A stretch of DNA of 64,000 bases from Actinacidiphila alni (GCF_900112845.1 NZ_FONG01000019.1:110236-174235), one strand, 5' to 3'. Shown: positions 53,297-61,461, numbered from the stretch's first letter. Translations and numbers: made by a program. The notes: generated by a model not told the origin, from the letters alone.

Positions 53297-53477
53297 CTAG
53301 GGCGTGTCCGCGATGTCGCGGCGTCCGCCCGCAGGGCGGGGCCGACGGTGTCTGGTGCGTGCGATCGCAAGGCGGAGGGTCGTCCTCGTAGTGGGCCTAC
53401 TCGGACGAGCCCGACAACGCAGCGAGCGTGCGTGCCAGGCGCCGCCGGCCAGGCGCGACATTGCGGACACGCCCTAG
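53297..53477. mobile_element. 181-bp MITE-like element with 24-bp terminal inverted repeats
   Basis: The ends 53297-53320 and 53454-53477 are inverted repeats with one mismatch, each starting with CTAG (CTAGGGCGTGTCCGCGATG / matching right end). The interior is a long imperfect palindrome centred near GTAGTGGGCCTAC. There is no transposase. The structure is that of a MITE, possibly with CTAG at both ends as the target sequence. The right end runs into the ligD-like gene and supplies its stop codon (TAG, 53474-53476). Confidence 0.75.
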
Positions 53478-54502
53478 GCGTCCTCGCCGGCCGCCGTCTC
53501 CTTCTTCGCGCGGCTGGGCTGCACCCGCTTCGGCTCGCCCGCCATCTTGGGGTGCTCCGGCGGGTAGGGCAGGTCTCCGAGGCCGTGCTCGCGCTCGTCG
53601 CGGTCGGCGAGTTCCAGCGCGGCCTCCAGCCGGAAGGCGTGCTCGTCCATGTCGGCGTGCACATCGCCGACCTCGGCGTAGCGCCCGGGCATGGTGCCCA
53701 GGTCGAAGTCCTCGGGGACCGCGCTGCCCACCTCGTCCCAGCGCAGCGGCGCGGAGACGGGTGCGTGCGGGAAGGGCCGTACGGAGTAGGCGCTGGCGAT
53801 CGTGCGGTCGCGGGCGGTCTGGTTGTAGTCGACGAAGATCCGCTCGCCGCGCTCCTCCTTCCACCAGGCGGTGGTGATCCGGTCCGGCTCCCGCCGTTCC
53901 AGCTCGCGCCCGATGGCGATGGCCGCGCGCCGCACCTGGGTGAAGGTCCACTCGGGGGCGATGGGCACGAAGACGTGCAGGCCGCGTCCGCCGGAGGTCT
54001 TCGGCCAGCCCGTCAGGCCGAGCCCGTCCAGGACCTCGCGCAGCACCTGCGCCGCGTGCACCGCGTCGGCGTAGTCGGTGCCCGGCTGCGGGTCGAGGTC
54101 GATGCGCAGCTCGTCGGGGCTGTCGGTGTCGGCGCGCCGCACCGGCCAGGGGTGGAAGGTGAAGGTGCCGAGATTCGCCGCCCACAGCACGGCAGCGGTC
54201 TCGGTGGGGCAGATCTCGTCGGCGTAGCGGCCGCTGGGGAAGGCGATCCGCGCGGTCGGGATCCAGTCGGGCAGATTCTTCGGCGCCCGCTTCTGGAAGA
54301 AGGAGTCGCCCTCCACGCCGTGGATGTAGCGCTCCAGGGTGGTCGGCCGGTCGCGGACCGCGCGCAGGATGCCGTCGCCGACGGTCAGGTAGTAGGTGAC
54401 CAGGTCGGCCTTGGTGAATCCGCGCCGCGGGAAGTACACCTTGTCCGGATGGGACACCCGCACGACCCGCTCGCCGACGGTCAGTTCCAGCGTCTCGGCC
54501 AT
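53474..54502 (-). CDS. ligD: LigD-type polymerase/primase domain protein
   Basis: 342 residues. It is the stand-alone polymerase domain of LigD: VSHPDKVYFPRRGFTKADL at the start, RIDLDPQPGTDY with the catalytic Asp pair, SGGRGLHVFVP, and DYNQTARDRTIASAYSVRP near the 5'-phosphate pocket. It can fill gaps with NTPs at double-strand breaks in non-homologous end joining. The ligase part is encoded separately and divergently at 54580; no Ku gene is in the window. The C-terminal tail (RAKKETAAGEDA) ends at a TAG that lies in the terminal repeat of the MITE-like element. Confidence 0.92.
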   Translation of the reverse strand: MAETLELTVGERVVRVSHPDKVYFPRRGFTKADLVTYYLTVGDGILRAVRDRPTTLERYIHGVEGDSFFQKRAPKNLPDWIPTARIAFPSGRYADEICPTETAAVLWAANLGTFTFHPWPVRRADTDSPDELRIDLDPQPGTDYADAVHAAQVLREVLDGLGLTGWPKTSGGRGLHVFVPIAPEWTFTQVRRAAIAIGRELERREPDRITTAWWKEERGERIFVDYNQTARDRTIASAYSVRPFPHAPVSAPLRWDEVGSAVPEDFDLGTMPGRYAEVGDVHADMDEHAFRLEAALELADRDEREHGLGDLPYPPEHPKMAGEPKRVQPSRAKKETAAGEDA

Positions 54503-54579
54503 GCGTCCACGCTAGGCCGTACGGACCGGCGCCGCCCGTCGGCGGGCGCGCCGGGCCCGGGCCGAGCACAATTTGCCGC

Positions 54580-55641
54580 ATGGACCTTCCGGTGATGCCC
54601 CCTGTGCGGCCGATGCTGGCGAAGTCCGCAGCCGCCGTCCCGCCCGGCATGCTCTACGAGGCCAAGTGGGACGGTTTCCGCGCGATCGTCTTCCGCGACG
54701 GCGACGAGATCGAGCTGGGCAGCCGCTCGGGCAAGCCGCTGACCCGGTACTTCCCCGAGGTGGTCGCGGCGCTGCGGGAGCGGATCCCGCAGCGCTGCGT
54801 CCTGGACGGCGAGATCGTCATCGCGCGGGACGGCCGGCTGGACTTCGACGCGCTGCTGGAACGTATTCACCCGGCCGATTCGCGGGTGCGCCATCTGGCG
54901 GAGGTGACGCCCGCGTCCTTCGTGGCCTTCGACCTGCTGGCGCTGGGGGACGCCTCGCTGCTCGACGTGCCGCAGCGCGAGCGGCGGGAGGCGCTGGTGG
55001 CGGCGCTGCGCGGGGCGGGCGCCCCGGTGCACACGGCGCCGGCGACGCTGGACATCGAGACGGCCAAGGAGTGGTTCGGCCGGTTCGAGGGCGCGGGTCT
55101 GGACGGCGTCGTCGCCAAACCCCTCGATCTGCCGTACCGGCCGAACGAACGCGTCATGGTCAAGGTCAAGCACGAGCGCACCGCGGACTGCGTGCTGGCC
55201 GGGATGCGGCTGCACAAGAGCGGCCCGGTGGTGGGTTCGCTGCTGCTCGGCCTGTACGACGCCGACGGGCGTCTGCAGCACGTCGGCGTCTGCGCGTCCT
55301 TCCCGATGCGGCGCCGCGAGGAGCTGATGACGGAGCTGGCGCCGCTGCGGATGGACTCCGTCGAGGGCCACCCGTGGCAGGAGTGGACCAGCCAGGAGGC
55401 GCAGGCCGAGGGGCGGCTGCCCGGCGGCCCGAGCCGGTGGACGGGCAAGAAGGATCTTTCGTGGCTCCCGCTGCGCCCCGAGCGGGTGGTCGAGGTGGCC
55501 TACGACCACATGCAGGGCGACCGGTTCCGGCACACCGCGCAGTTCCGCCGCTGGCGGCCGGACCGCGAGCCCGACGGCTGCACGTACGCGCAGTTGGAGG
55601 AGCCGGTGGGCTACGACCTGGCGGAGGTCCTCGGGGCGTGA
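54580..55641 (+). CDS. ATP-dependent DNA ligase (LigC/LigD ligase type)
   Basis: 353 residues. YEAKWDGFRAIVF is motif I with the adenylated Lys, RCVLDGEIV and GLDGVVAKPLDLPY are motifs III and IV. VKVKHERTADCVLAG is motif V and EVAYDHMQGDRFRHTAQFRRWR belongs to the C-terminal OB fold. It seals nicks with ATP in break repair together with the divergent polymerase-domain protein. A ligase and polymerase in separate genes, as here, is a common actinomycete alternative to the fused LigD. Confidence 0.93.
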   Translation: MDLPVMPPVRPMLAKSAAAVPPGMLYEAKWDGFRAIVFRDGDEIELGSRSGKPLTRYFPEVVAALRERIPQRCVLDGEIVIARDGRLDFDALLERIHPADSRVRHLAEVTPASFVAFDLLALGDASLLDVPQRERREALVAALRGAGAPVHTAPATLDIETAKEWFGRFEGAGLDGVVAKPLDLPYRPNERVMVKVKHERTADCVLAGMRLHKSGPVVGSLLLGLYDADGRLQHVGVCASFPMRRREELMTELAPLRMDSVEGHPWQEWTSQEAQAEGRLPGGPSRWTGKKDLSWLPLRPERVVEVAYDHMQGDRFRHTAQFRRWRPDREPDGCTYAQLEEPVGYDLAEVLGA

Positions 55642-55672
55642 CCCGTGACCGGGGTCGGCGCCGGTGGCCGGA

Positions 55673-55710
55673 TCAGTGCCGGTAACCGCGCTCAGTGCCG
55701 GTAACCGCGC
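55673..55710 (-). repeat. Tandem 19-bp duplication at the 3' end of the binding-protein gene
   Basis: TCAGTGCCGGTAACCGCGC appears twice in a row (55673-55691, 55692-55710), and TCAGTGC follows again at 55711. On the minus strand the stop codon of the binding-protein gene (TGA) is the complement of that third TCA. Confidence 0.75.
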
Positions 55711-56985
55711 TCAGTGCTGCTTGTCGCGCATCTGGGCGTCACGCTGGAGGCCGACGAGTATCGCCTTCGGATCGCCGTGCACGGCCTGCCCTATGGCCTT
55801 CTTGAGCGCGGCGCTGACCGGACCCCAGGACGGTTTGTCGACCGGATAGAAGGCCGCGTCCGACAGCAGGTCCAGGAAGGGAACCAGATCGCGGTACTCC
55901 GGATTGGTGCGCACCGCTTCGGCGACTTCCACGGTGACCGGGAGCAGCTTGTACTCCTGTTGGAATTTCAACAAATTCGCTTCGCTGTATATGTACTGCA
56001 GGAACTTGGCGTCCGCGTCGCGGTGGCCGTTCTGCCGGAACGCCATCATCCAGTCGGCGTTGGCGAGCGCCTGCGAGCTGGGACCCGTCTTGCCGGGCAG
56101 CGGCACCACTCCGACGTCGATACCGGCCGCCTTCGCCGAGGGAAGCAGCGTCAGATGGCCGTCGAGCATGCCGGTCCGGCCGGCGAGGAAGTCGCTGAAA
56201 GCGTCGCTGACACTGGTCTTCGCCGGGTCCTTGGGCCCGACGAGCCCGGGTTCGACGAGATTCTTCTTCAGCCAGCTGAAGGCGTCCACATTGCGCACCG
56301 AGTCCAGGCTGTAGGAGCCGACGCTGTCGGTGTAGCCGCCGTCGTCCCCGAGCATCCACATCATCGTCTCGGCCTCGGCCTCCTGCGGGCCGAGCGGCAG
56401 TCCCACCGGGACCTTGACGCCGTTGTCCTTGAGCTTGACCGCGTCCCGCCGCACGTCGTCCCAGCTCTCCGGGGCGTGCTTGATCCCCGCCTGGGCGAAG
56501 AGCTTCTTGTTGTAGAAGAACATGCGGGTGGAGGCGACCCACGGGATGCCGTACTGGACCCGGTCCACGGAACCGGCGTCGACCAGCGACGGGATGAACG
56601 CCGACTGCATGCTGATCGGGAACAGGTCGTCCGCGCTGTACAGGTCGTTGTCCGCGATGAAGGGACTGTAGGAGTCCAGCTGTGCGAGGTCGGGCGCCCT
56701 GCCGTCCCTGACCATGGTCGCGACCTCGGTGTCCGCGCTCACCACAGGTACGAACTGCACATCGATCGTGATGTGCGGATTCCGCTCCTCGAAGGAACGG
56801 GCCAGGCTGTTCCAGGTCTGGGCCACCGGACTCGCGGTCTTCAAGCCGCTGTAGTCGGTGGCGACCACGTGCAAGGTGATGTCCTTGTTCGACGGCGAGG
56901 TGGTGCCGCACCCGCCGAGTGTGGACACCGCCAGTGCCATCGAGCCGCCGAACGCCGCTAAGCCCAGGAATCGTCGCCGCCGCAC
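55711..56985 (-). CDS. Extracellular sugar-binding lipoprotein of an ABC transporter (orphan)
   Basis: 424 residues. The N-terminus RRRRFLGLAAFGG has a twin-arginine-like start and a lipobox (STLGGCG, Cys at about 26), giving a membrane-anchored lipoprotein. The rest is a type 1 solute-binding fold (WNSLARSFEERNPHITI, GIPWVASTRMFFYNKKLF, ALANADWMMAF). ABC sugar importers normally have two permease genes beside the binding protein; none is here. A GTG start at 56985. It is 2.4 kb past GH35 and could serve the Gal-GalNAc pathway, but nothing in its promoter matches the LacI operator. Confidence 0.9.
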   Translation of the reverse strand: MRRRRFLGLAAFGGSMALAVSTLGGCGTTSPSNKDITLHVVATDYSGLKTASPVAQTWNSLARSFEERNPHITIDVQFVPVVSADTEVATMVRDGRAPDLAQLDSYSPFIADNDLYSADDLFPISMQSAFIPSLVDAGSVDRVQYGIPWVASTRMFFYNKKLFAQAGIKHAPESWDDVRRDAVKLKDNGVKVPVGLPLGPQEAEAETMMWMLGDDGGYTDSVGSYSLDSVRNVDAFSWLKKNLVEPGLVGPKDPAKTSVSDAFSDFLAGRTGMLDGHLTLLPSAKAAGIDVGVVPLPGKTGPSSQALANADWMMAFRQNGHRDADAKFLQYIYSEANLLKFQQEYKLLPVTVEVAEAVRTNPEYRDLVPFLDLLSDAAFYPVDKPSWGPVSAALKKAIGQAVHGDPKAILVGLQRDAQMRDKQH

Positions 56986-57112
56986 CGCGTTTTACCGCCC
57001 TCGTATATTACTTGCCCCGTATTAGCGCCCTGAGTTTTCACCATTACCTGACCAAAGGTCAACACCCCAGGTGAGGGCGGCACAACAACGAGCGACGGCG
57101 CCTCGGAATCAT

Positions 57113-57126
57113 CTCGTATACGAGAA
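57113..57126. promoter_or_regulatory. Perfect palindrome upstream of the binding-protein gene
   Basis: TCTCGTATACGAGA, 14 bp, no mismatch, about 130 bp before the lipoprotein start in an AT-rich gap. A likely repressor operator. Confidence 0.6.
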
Positions 57127-57130
57127 ACCG

Positions 57131-57172
57131 CACCCCTCATATCCACCTTTTACGGCGGATATGAGTGGTGCG
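57131..57172 (-). terminator. Hairpin after the YjbQ gene
   Basis: 15-bp arms (57131-57145 and 57158-57172) with one mismatch, loop of 12 bases. It lies 26-67 bp downstream of the YjbQ stop on the minus strand and separates that gene from the lipoprotein promoter. Confidence 0.6.
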
Positions 57173-57197
57173 GACGATACTTCTCGGGAAATTCCGG

Positions 57198-57620
57198 TCA
57201 GCCCAGAAAGCTCAGTCTGACCTGCCGGTGCGGATTGTCGACGTTGGTGTCCACCAGGACGACCGACTGCCAGGTGCCCAGCTCCAGCCGGCCGGCCAGC
57301 ACCGGCAGTGTGGCGTGCGGCGGCACGAAGGCGGGAAGCACGTGGTCACGGCCGTGACCGCGGCTGCCGTGCCGGTGCCGCCAGCGGTCGTCGGCGGGGA
57401 GCAGGTCGCGCAGCGCGGCGAGCAGGTCGTCGTCGCTGCCCGCGCCGGTCTCGATGACGGCGACTCCGGCGGTGGCGTGCGGGACGAAGACGTTGAGCAG
57501 CCCGTCACGGCCCGCGGCGGCCTCGCGCAGGAAGGACGCGCAGGCGTCCGTCAGGTCGTGGACGGTCTCGGTGGAGCCGGTGGCGATGTCGAGGACACGT
57601 GAGGTGAGGTGGTCGGCCAT
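57198..57620 (-). CDS. YjbQ / secondary thiamine-phosphate synthase family protein
   Basis: 140 residues from the ATG at 57620. GLLNVFVPHATAGVAVIETG and GHGRDHVLPAFVPPHATLPVLAG with GTWQSVVLVDTN are the conserved UPF0047/YjbQ segments with the His and Asp metal ligands. A weak thiamine-phosphate synthase activity is reported for the family, but the physiological role is unclear. The gene is divergent from the ssuD leader region. Confidence 0.9.
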   Translation of the reverse strand: MADHLTSRVLDIATGSTETVHDLTDACASFLREAAAGRDGLLNVFVPHATAGVAVIETGAGSDDDLLAALRDLLPADDRWRHRHGSRGHGRDHVLPAFVPPHATLPVLAGRLELGTWQSVVLVDTNVDNPHRQVRLSFLG

Positions 57621-57659
57621 ACGTCCATGGTCACTCACCATCCGCGACGTGAGACGGCA

Positions 57660-57696
57660 TTGACCGTCCGGCGGACGCGTGGCTACCGTCGCCGGT
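57660..57696 (+). promoter_or_regulatory. Promoter of the leader peptide and ssuD message, leaderless
   Basis: TTGACC (57660-57665) and TACCGT (57684-57689) are separated by 18 bp. The start expected about seven bases after the -10 falls at the ATG 57697, so the message should begin with the leader peptide's start codon. Confidence 0.65.
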
Positions 57697-57780
57697 ATGC
57701 CGCGACCCTGTCTGCTCACCTCGCGTGGTCACATCGACCTGCTGCGGGTGGCCTCGGCCGCGTGTTGCCGCGGCCGCTGA
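57697..57780 (+). CDS. 27-residue leader peptide with tandem cysteines, upstream of ssuD
   Basis: ATG at 57697 to TGA 57780. The end reads RGHIDLLRVASAACCRGR; the HxDL-R and Cys pattern resembles a conserved actinomycete leader found before sulfur genes. There is no ribosome site, consistent with a leaderless start at the predicted transcription start. The two adjacent Cys codons (TGT TGC) suggest cysteine-responsive attenuation, as shown for polycysteine leaders in mycobacteria; transfer to this gene is inference. The peptide ends 156 bp before ssuD. Confidence 0.8.
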   Translation: MPRPCLLTSRGHIDLLRVASAACCRGR

Positions 57781-57856
57781 CGGCTTCGCGCCGCGTCCTC
57801 CCGCTCCGCTGACCCCTCGCGCCCTTCCTCGCAGCTTTCTCAGCGATTGCTCCCTT

Positions 57857-57902
57857 TTCGTGCGGTGTTCCCGCCCCGCTTCGTGCGGTGTTCCCGCCCC
57901 GC
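57857..57902 (+). repeat. Two perfect tandem copies of a 23-bp repeat in the ssuD leader
   Basis: TTCGTGCGGTGTTCCCGCC plus CCGC occurs at 57857-57879 and again at 57880-57902, between the leader peptide and the ssuD ribosome site. It could affect folding of the leader RNA. Confidence 0.8.
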
Positions 57903-57935
57903 GCCCTTCTGCGCCTACCGAAAGGCGTCCGACCG

Positions 57936-59141
57936 ATGTCCGTACATCTGCACTGGTTCCTCCCCACCGGCGGCGACGGCCGCACCCTGGTCGACCGGCA
58001 CGCCTACACCGACGGCGGGGTGAAGCGCTCCCGGATCACCCCGGTCTCCGGCATCCGCGCGCCCGACATCGAATACCTGGCCCAGATCGCCCGCGCCGCC
58101 GACCAGTTGGGCTTCGAGGGCGTGCTCACGCCGACCGGCACCTGGTGCGAGGACGCGTGGCTGACGACGCTGGCGCTGACCCAGCACACCGAGCGGCTGA
58201 AGTTCCTGGTCGCCTTCCGGCCCGGGGTGATCTCGCCGGTGCTCGCGGCCCAGATGGCGGCCACGTACCAGCGGATCAGCCGGGGGCGGCTGCTGCTCAA
58301 TGTGGTGACCGGCGGCGACTCCACGGAACAGAAGCGGTACGGCGACCGCCTGGACCACGACAGCCGCTACGCCCGCACCGCGGAATTCCTCTCGGTGGTG
58401 CGCGGGGTGTGGGAGGGCAAGCCGTTCGACTTCGAGGGCGAGCACTTCCAGGTGGCGGGCGGTCTGGTGGCGCTGCCGCCGGAACCGCGCCCCGAGATCT
58501 TCTTCGGCGGTTCGTCGCCGGCCGCGGGTCCGGTCGCCGCCCGGCACGCCGATGTGTATCTGACCTGGGGCGAACCGCCGGAGCAGGTACGGAAGAAGAT
58601 CGAGTGGATCCGCTCGCTCGCGGAGGCTGAGGGCAGGACCGTACGGTTCGGCATCCGGCTGCACGTGATCGCGCGGGACTCGGCGGGCGAGGCGTGGACG
58701 ACGGCGGAGCGGCTGCTCGCCGACCTCGACGAGGACACCGTGGCAGCCGCGCAGCAGGCGCTCGGCCGCAGCGAATCGGTGGGCCAGCAGCGGATGCTGG
58801 CGCTGCACGGCGGGCAGCGGGACAAGCTGGAGATCTCGCCGAATCTGTGGGCGGGCGTCGGGCTGGTGCGCGGCGGCGCCGGTACGGCCCTGGTGGGCAG
58901 TCACGCGGATGTCGCCGACCGGATCGAGGAGTATCACGCGCTGGGCATCGACCACTTCATCCTGTCCGGCTATCCGCACCTGGAGGAGGCGTACTGGTTC
59001 GGCGAGGGCGTGATGCCGGAGCTGGCGGCGCGCGGCCTGCTGGAGGCGCGGACGTCGCCGTTGGCCGGTGTGCCCGCGGCCAACGGGCGTCCGCCGTCCG
59101 CTCCCGGCGGGGCGCCGCTGCTGCTGTCCGGCGGTCGCTGA
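57936..59141 (+). CDS. ssuD: FMNH2-dependent alkanesulfonate monooxygenase, SsuD-like LLM enzyme
   Basis: 401 residues. SVHLHWFLPTGGDGRTL, VSGIRAPDIEYLAQIARAADQ and GFEGVLTPTGTWCEDAW match SsuD of the luciferase-like family, including the Cys seen in E. coli SsuD (about position 54). LVAFRPGVISP and NVVTGGDSTEQKRYGD form the flavin pocket. It releases sulfite from alkanesulfonates using FMNH2 supplied by a reductase. The leader with tandem Cys codons upstream fits regulation by sulfur status. No ssu transporter is adjacent; the C-terminus is low-complexity (Pro/Gly/Ala). Confidence 0.9.
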   Translation: MSVHLHWFLPTGGDGRTLVDRHAYTDGGVKRSRITPVSGIRAPDIEYLAQIARAADQLGFEGVLTPTGTWCEDAWLTTLALTQHTERLKFLVAFRPGVISPVLAAQMAATYQRISRGRLLLNVVTGGDSTEQKRYGDRLDHDSRYARTAEFLSVVRGVWEGKPFDFEGEHFQVAGGLVALPPEPRPEIFFGGSSPAAGPVAARHADVYLTWGEPPEQVRKKIEWIRSLAEAEGRTVRFGIRLHVIARDSAGEAWTTAERLLADLDEDTVAAAQQALGRSESVGQQRMLALHGGQRDKLEISPNLWAGVGLVRGGAGTALVGSHADVADRIEEYHALGIDHFILSGYPHLEEAYWFGEGVMPELAARGLLEARTSPLAGVPAANGRPPSAPGGAPLLLSGGR

Positions 59142-59168
59142 GGCTCGGGCCGGAGCGGCGGGGACGGC

Positions 59169-59199
59169 GGGGCCGGTCGGTCCGTGACCGATCGGCCCC
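59169..59199 (+). terminator. Hairpin after ssuD
   Basis: A 14-bp stem with one wobble (59169-59182 with 59186-59199) and a 3-base loop, 28 bp after the ssuD stop. Confidence 0.7.
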
Positions 59200-59344
59200 G
59201 ACCAGGCCGGGCCTGGCCCGGCCTGGCGGGCGCCGCCCGACGCCCGCCGGACCACGGGTGATTGCCCGGCCGGGGCATTGGTCTGTACCATTCACCGGGC
59301 CTCGGGATATCTCCCACTGTCGCTCCCCGAAGGGGGACCACCGC

Positions 59345-60169
59345 GTGAACGCGTCGCACCGGCTCGCCGTGCTCGTCGACTCGTGCCTGCTGCCCGCCGT
59401 CGACAGCGCGGACGGGAGACTCCCCGACTGGATCCTGCGCGGCCTGGAACGCGGCACCCCGGGTGTGGCCGTGCACGCCAGGGGCGAGGCGGCCCGCACC
59501 GCGTCCGAGACGCTGCGCGCGTCGGTCCCCGACGCGCTCACCGGACACCCGGGCCCGCACCGGCCGGGCGGCGGCAACGCCGCGGCGGCCGAACTCGTGG
59601 AAGCGGGCGCCAATCTCCATCTGGCCGTACGCCCGGGCGTGCGCGCCGACGAGACCCGGGTCTTCGTGACCGACCTCCAGACGCATGGAGTGGCCGCCGC
59701 CCTGGGGCCGTTCACCGGCACCGGCAGCCTGCGGCCGTTCGCCGAGGGCGCCGCGGCGGGGGTCCGCGCGATCACCGCGGGGCACTCCCCCGTCCCCGGC
59801 GACGGCGGCCTGCCCGCCACCCTCAGCGGCCCCGCCGTCACCGGCATCCTGCGCGGCGAACTCGGCTACGGCGGTGTCGTGGTCAGCGACACCCTGGACG
59901 CGCCGTCGATCGTGGACGGCTGGGGCGTACCGGGCGCCGCCGTGCTCGCCTGGATCGCCGGGGTCGACCTCGTCCGCCTCGGCCCGGCCAGCGGTGCGGG
60001 CGTGCACACCGCCATCCATACGGCGGCGGCCCGCGCGGTCACCGACGGCGATCTGCCGCTCGCCCGGCTGGAGGAGGCGGCCGAGCGGGTCGCCCGGCTG
60101 CGGCGCTGGGCGTCGGAGCCGCGGATGCCCGCCGCGCCCGAGCGGGTCAGCCACTCGTCGGCGAGCTGA
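59345..60169 (+). CDS. GH3-like N-acetylhexosaminidase relative without catalytic motif
   Basis: 274 residues from a GTG after GAAGGGGGA. ELVEAGANLHLAV, GVRAITAGHSPVPG and LRGELGYGGVVVSDTLDAPSI with VLAWIAGVDLVRLG match GH3 beta-N-acetylglucosaminidases (NagZ-type), including the Asp of VVSDTLD. But the KHFPGHG segment, which carries the catalytic His/Lys in NagZ, reads GPFTGTG here, and the protein is shorter than typical members. It is probably inactive as a glycosidase; a binding or regulatory role is possible. Function unknown. Confidence 0.75.
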   Translation: MNASHRLAVLVDSCLLPAVDSADGRLPDWILRGLERGTPGVAVHARGEAARTASETLRASVPDALTGHPGPHRPGGGNAAAAELVEAGANLHLAVRPGVRADETRVFVTDLQTHGVAAALGPFTGTGSLRPFAEGAAAGVRAITAGHSPVPGDGGLPATLSGPAVTGILRGELGYGGVVVSDTLDAPSIVDGWGVPGAAVLAWIAGVDLVRLGPASGAGVHTAIHTAAARAVTDGDLPLARLEEAAERVARLRRWASEPRMPAAPERVSHSSAS

Positions 60170-60248
60170 GCGGCGGGACCCCGGGCGATCCTTGGTACGC
60201 CGTCCCAGGGAAGGGAAGCTTTCACCCCTGGCCGCCGTTCGTACAGAC

Positions 60249-61367
60249 ATGAACGACTTGGGTGCGGTGCGGGACGTGGAGACGGCCGTGATCGGCGCGG
60301 GCCAGGCGGGTCTGTCCGCCGCATATTTCCTGCGCCGCGCCGGAATGCGGGCCGGTACGGACTTCGTCGTCCTCGACCACTCCCCCGGCGCCGGCGGCGC
60401 CTGGCAGTTCCGCTGGTCGTCGCTCACCTACGGCAAGGCGCACCGCGTGCACGAACTGCCGGGCATGCCGCTGGGCGACGCCGATCCCGACCGGCCGTCC
60501 GCCGAGGTGGTCGGCGAGTACTTCGCGCGCTACGAGCGTGCCTTCGATCTGCGGGTGCGGCGGCCCGTGGACGTCACCGCCGTACGGGAGGGGACCGGCG
60601 GCCGGCTGCGGGTGGAGACCGACGCGGGTGTGTGGTCGGCGCGGACGCTGATCAATGCGACGGGCACCTGGGACCGGCCGTTCCTGCCGTACTACCCGGG
60701 CCAGGAGACCTTCCTGGGACGGCAGTTGCACACCGCCGACTACCGCGGGTCCGCCGAATTCGCCGGAAAGCACGTCCTGGTGGTGGGCGGCGGCACATCG
60801 GCGGTGCAACTGCTGATGGAGCTGGCGGAGGTCGCCCGCACCACCTGGCTGACCCGGCGTCCGCCGGTCTTCCGCAGCACACCCTTCACGGAGGAGTGGG
60901 GCCGGTCGGCGGTCGCGCTGGTGGAGGAGCGGGTCCGGCAGGGACTGCCGCCGCAGAGCGTCGTCAGTGTGACGGGCCTCGCCGCGACCGACGCGATCCG
61001 CGCGGCGCAGGAGCGCGGCATCCTGCGGCCCGAGCCGGTCTTCGACCGGATCACTCCGCACGGCGTCGCCTGGGCGGACGGCCGCACCCTGAACGCCGAC
61101 GTCATCCTGTGGGCGACGGGCTTCCGCGCGGCCCTGGACCACCTGGCGCCGTTGAAGCTGCGCGAGCCCGGTGGCGGCGTCCGGCTCGACGGCACCCGGG
61201 TGGCGAAGGACCCGCGGATCCACCTGGTGGGATACGGCCCGTCGGCGAGCACCATCGGCGCCAACCGGGCCGGGCGCAGCGCCGTCCGCGAGGTCCGCGC
61301 GTATCTCGCCGGCGTCGACCGAACAGCCGAACCCACGAGCGAGCGTTCGCTCGAACGCGTGCACTGA
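60249..61367 (+). CDS. Flavin-containing monooxygenase-like NAD(P)-binding protein
   Basis: 372 residues. TAVIGAGQAGLSAAYFL binds FAD, VLVVGGGTSAVQLL binds NADPH, and ILWATGFRAALDHL is the late ATG motif of flavin monooxygenases. YGKAHRVHELPGMPLG is the substrate-side loop. Related proteins oxidise nucleophilic heteroatoms or act as Baeyer-Villiger enzymes. ATG at 60249, 79 bp after the GH3-like stop, same strand. A hairpin follows at 61425. Confidence 0.87.
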   Translation: MNDLGAVRDVETAVIGAGQAGLSAAYFLRRAGMRAGTDFVVLDHSPGAGGAWQFRWSSLTYGKAHRVHELPGMPLGDADPDRPSAEVVGEYFARYERAFDLRVRRPVDVTAVREGTGGRLRVETDAGVWSARTLINATGTWDRPFLPYYPGQETFLGRQLHTADYRGSAEFAGKHVLVVGGGTSAVQLLMELAEVARTTWLTRRPPVFRSTPFTEEWGRSAVALVEERVRQGLPPQSVVSVTGLAATDAIRAAQERGILRPEPVFDRITPHGVAWADGRTLNADVILWATGFRAALDHLAPLKLREPGGGVRLDGTRVAKDPRIHLVGYGPSASTIGANRAGRSAVREVRAYLAGVDRTAEPTSERSLERVH

Positions 61368-61424
61368 ACGCGAGTCGCCCCATGGGGCCCACGAGACGGG
61401 TGATGCTTACCGAACGCGAGCGGC

Positions 61425-61461
61425 GGACTTCGGAACGTCATCGCGGCTCCGGCCGAAGTCC
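61425..61461 (+). terminator. Hairpin before the 19-residue peptide
   Basis: GGACTTCGG (61425-61433) and CCGAAGTCC (61453-61461) are perfectly complementary, with a 19-base loop. It can terminate the monooxygenase message or fold in the leader of the small peptide. Confidence 0.6.

Noticed and set aside
55711..56985. Binding protein as part of the GH101/GH35 LacI regulon
   Set aside because: Its promoter has no TGGCATCGATAACA motif and the LigD/LigC genes separate it from GH35. Membership is only a possibility.
57857..57902. Two 23-bp repeats as a minimal CRISPR array
   Set aside because: The copies are directly adjacent with no spacer and there are no cas genes. They are a tandem duplication in the ssuD leader.
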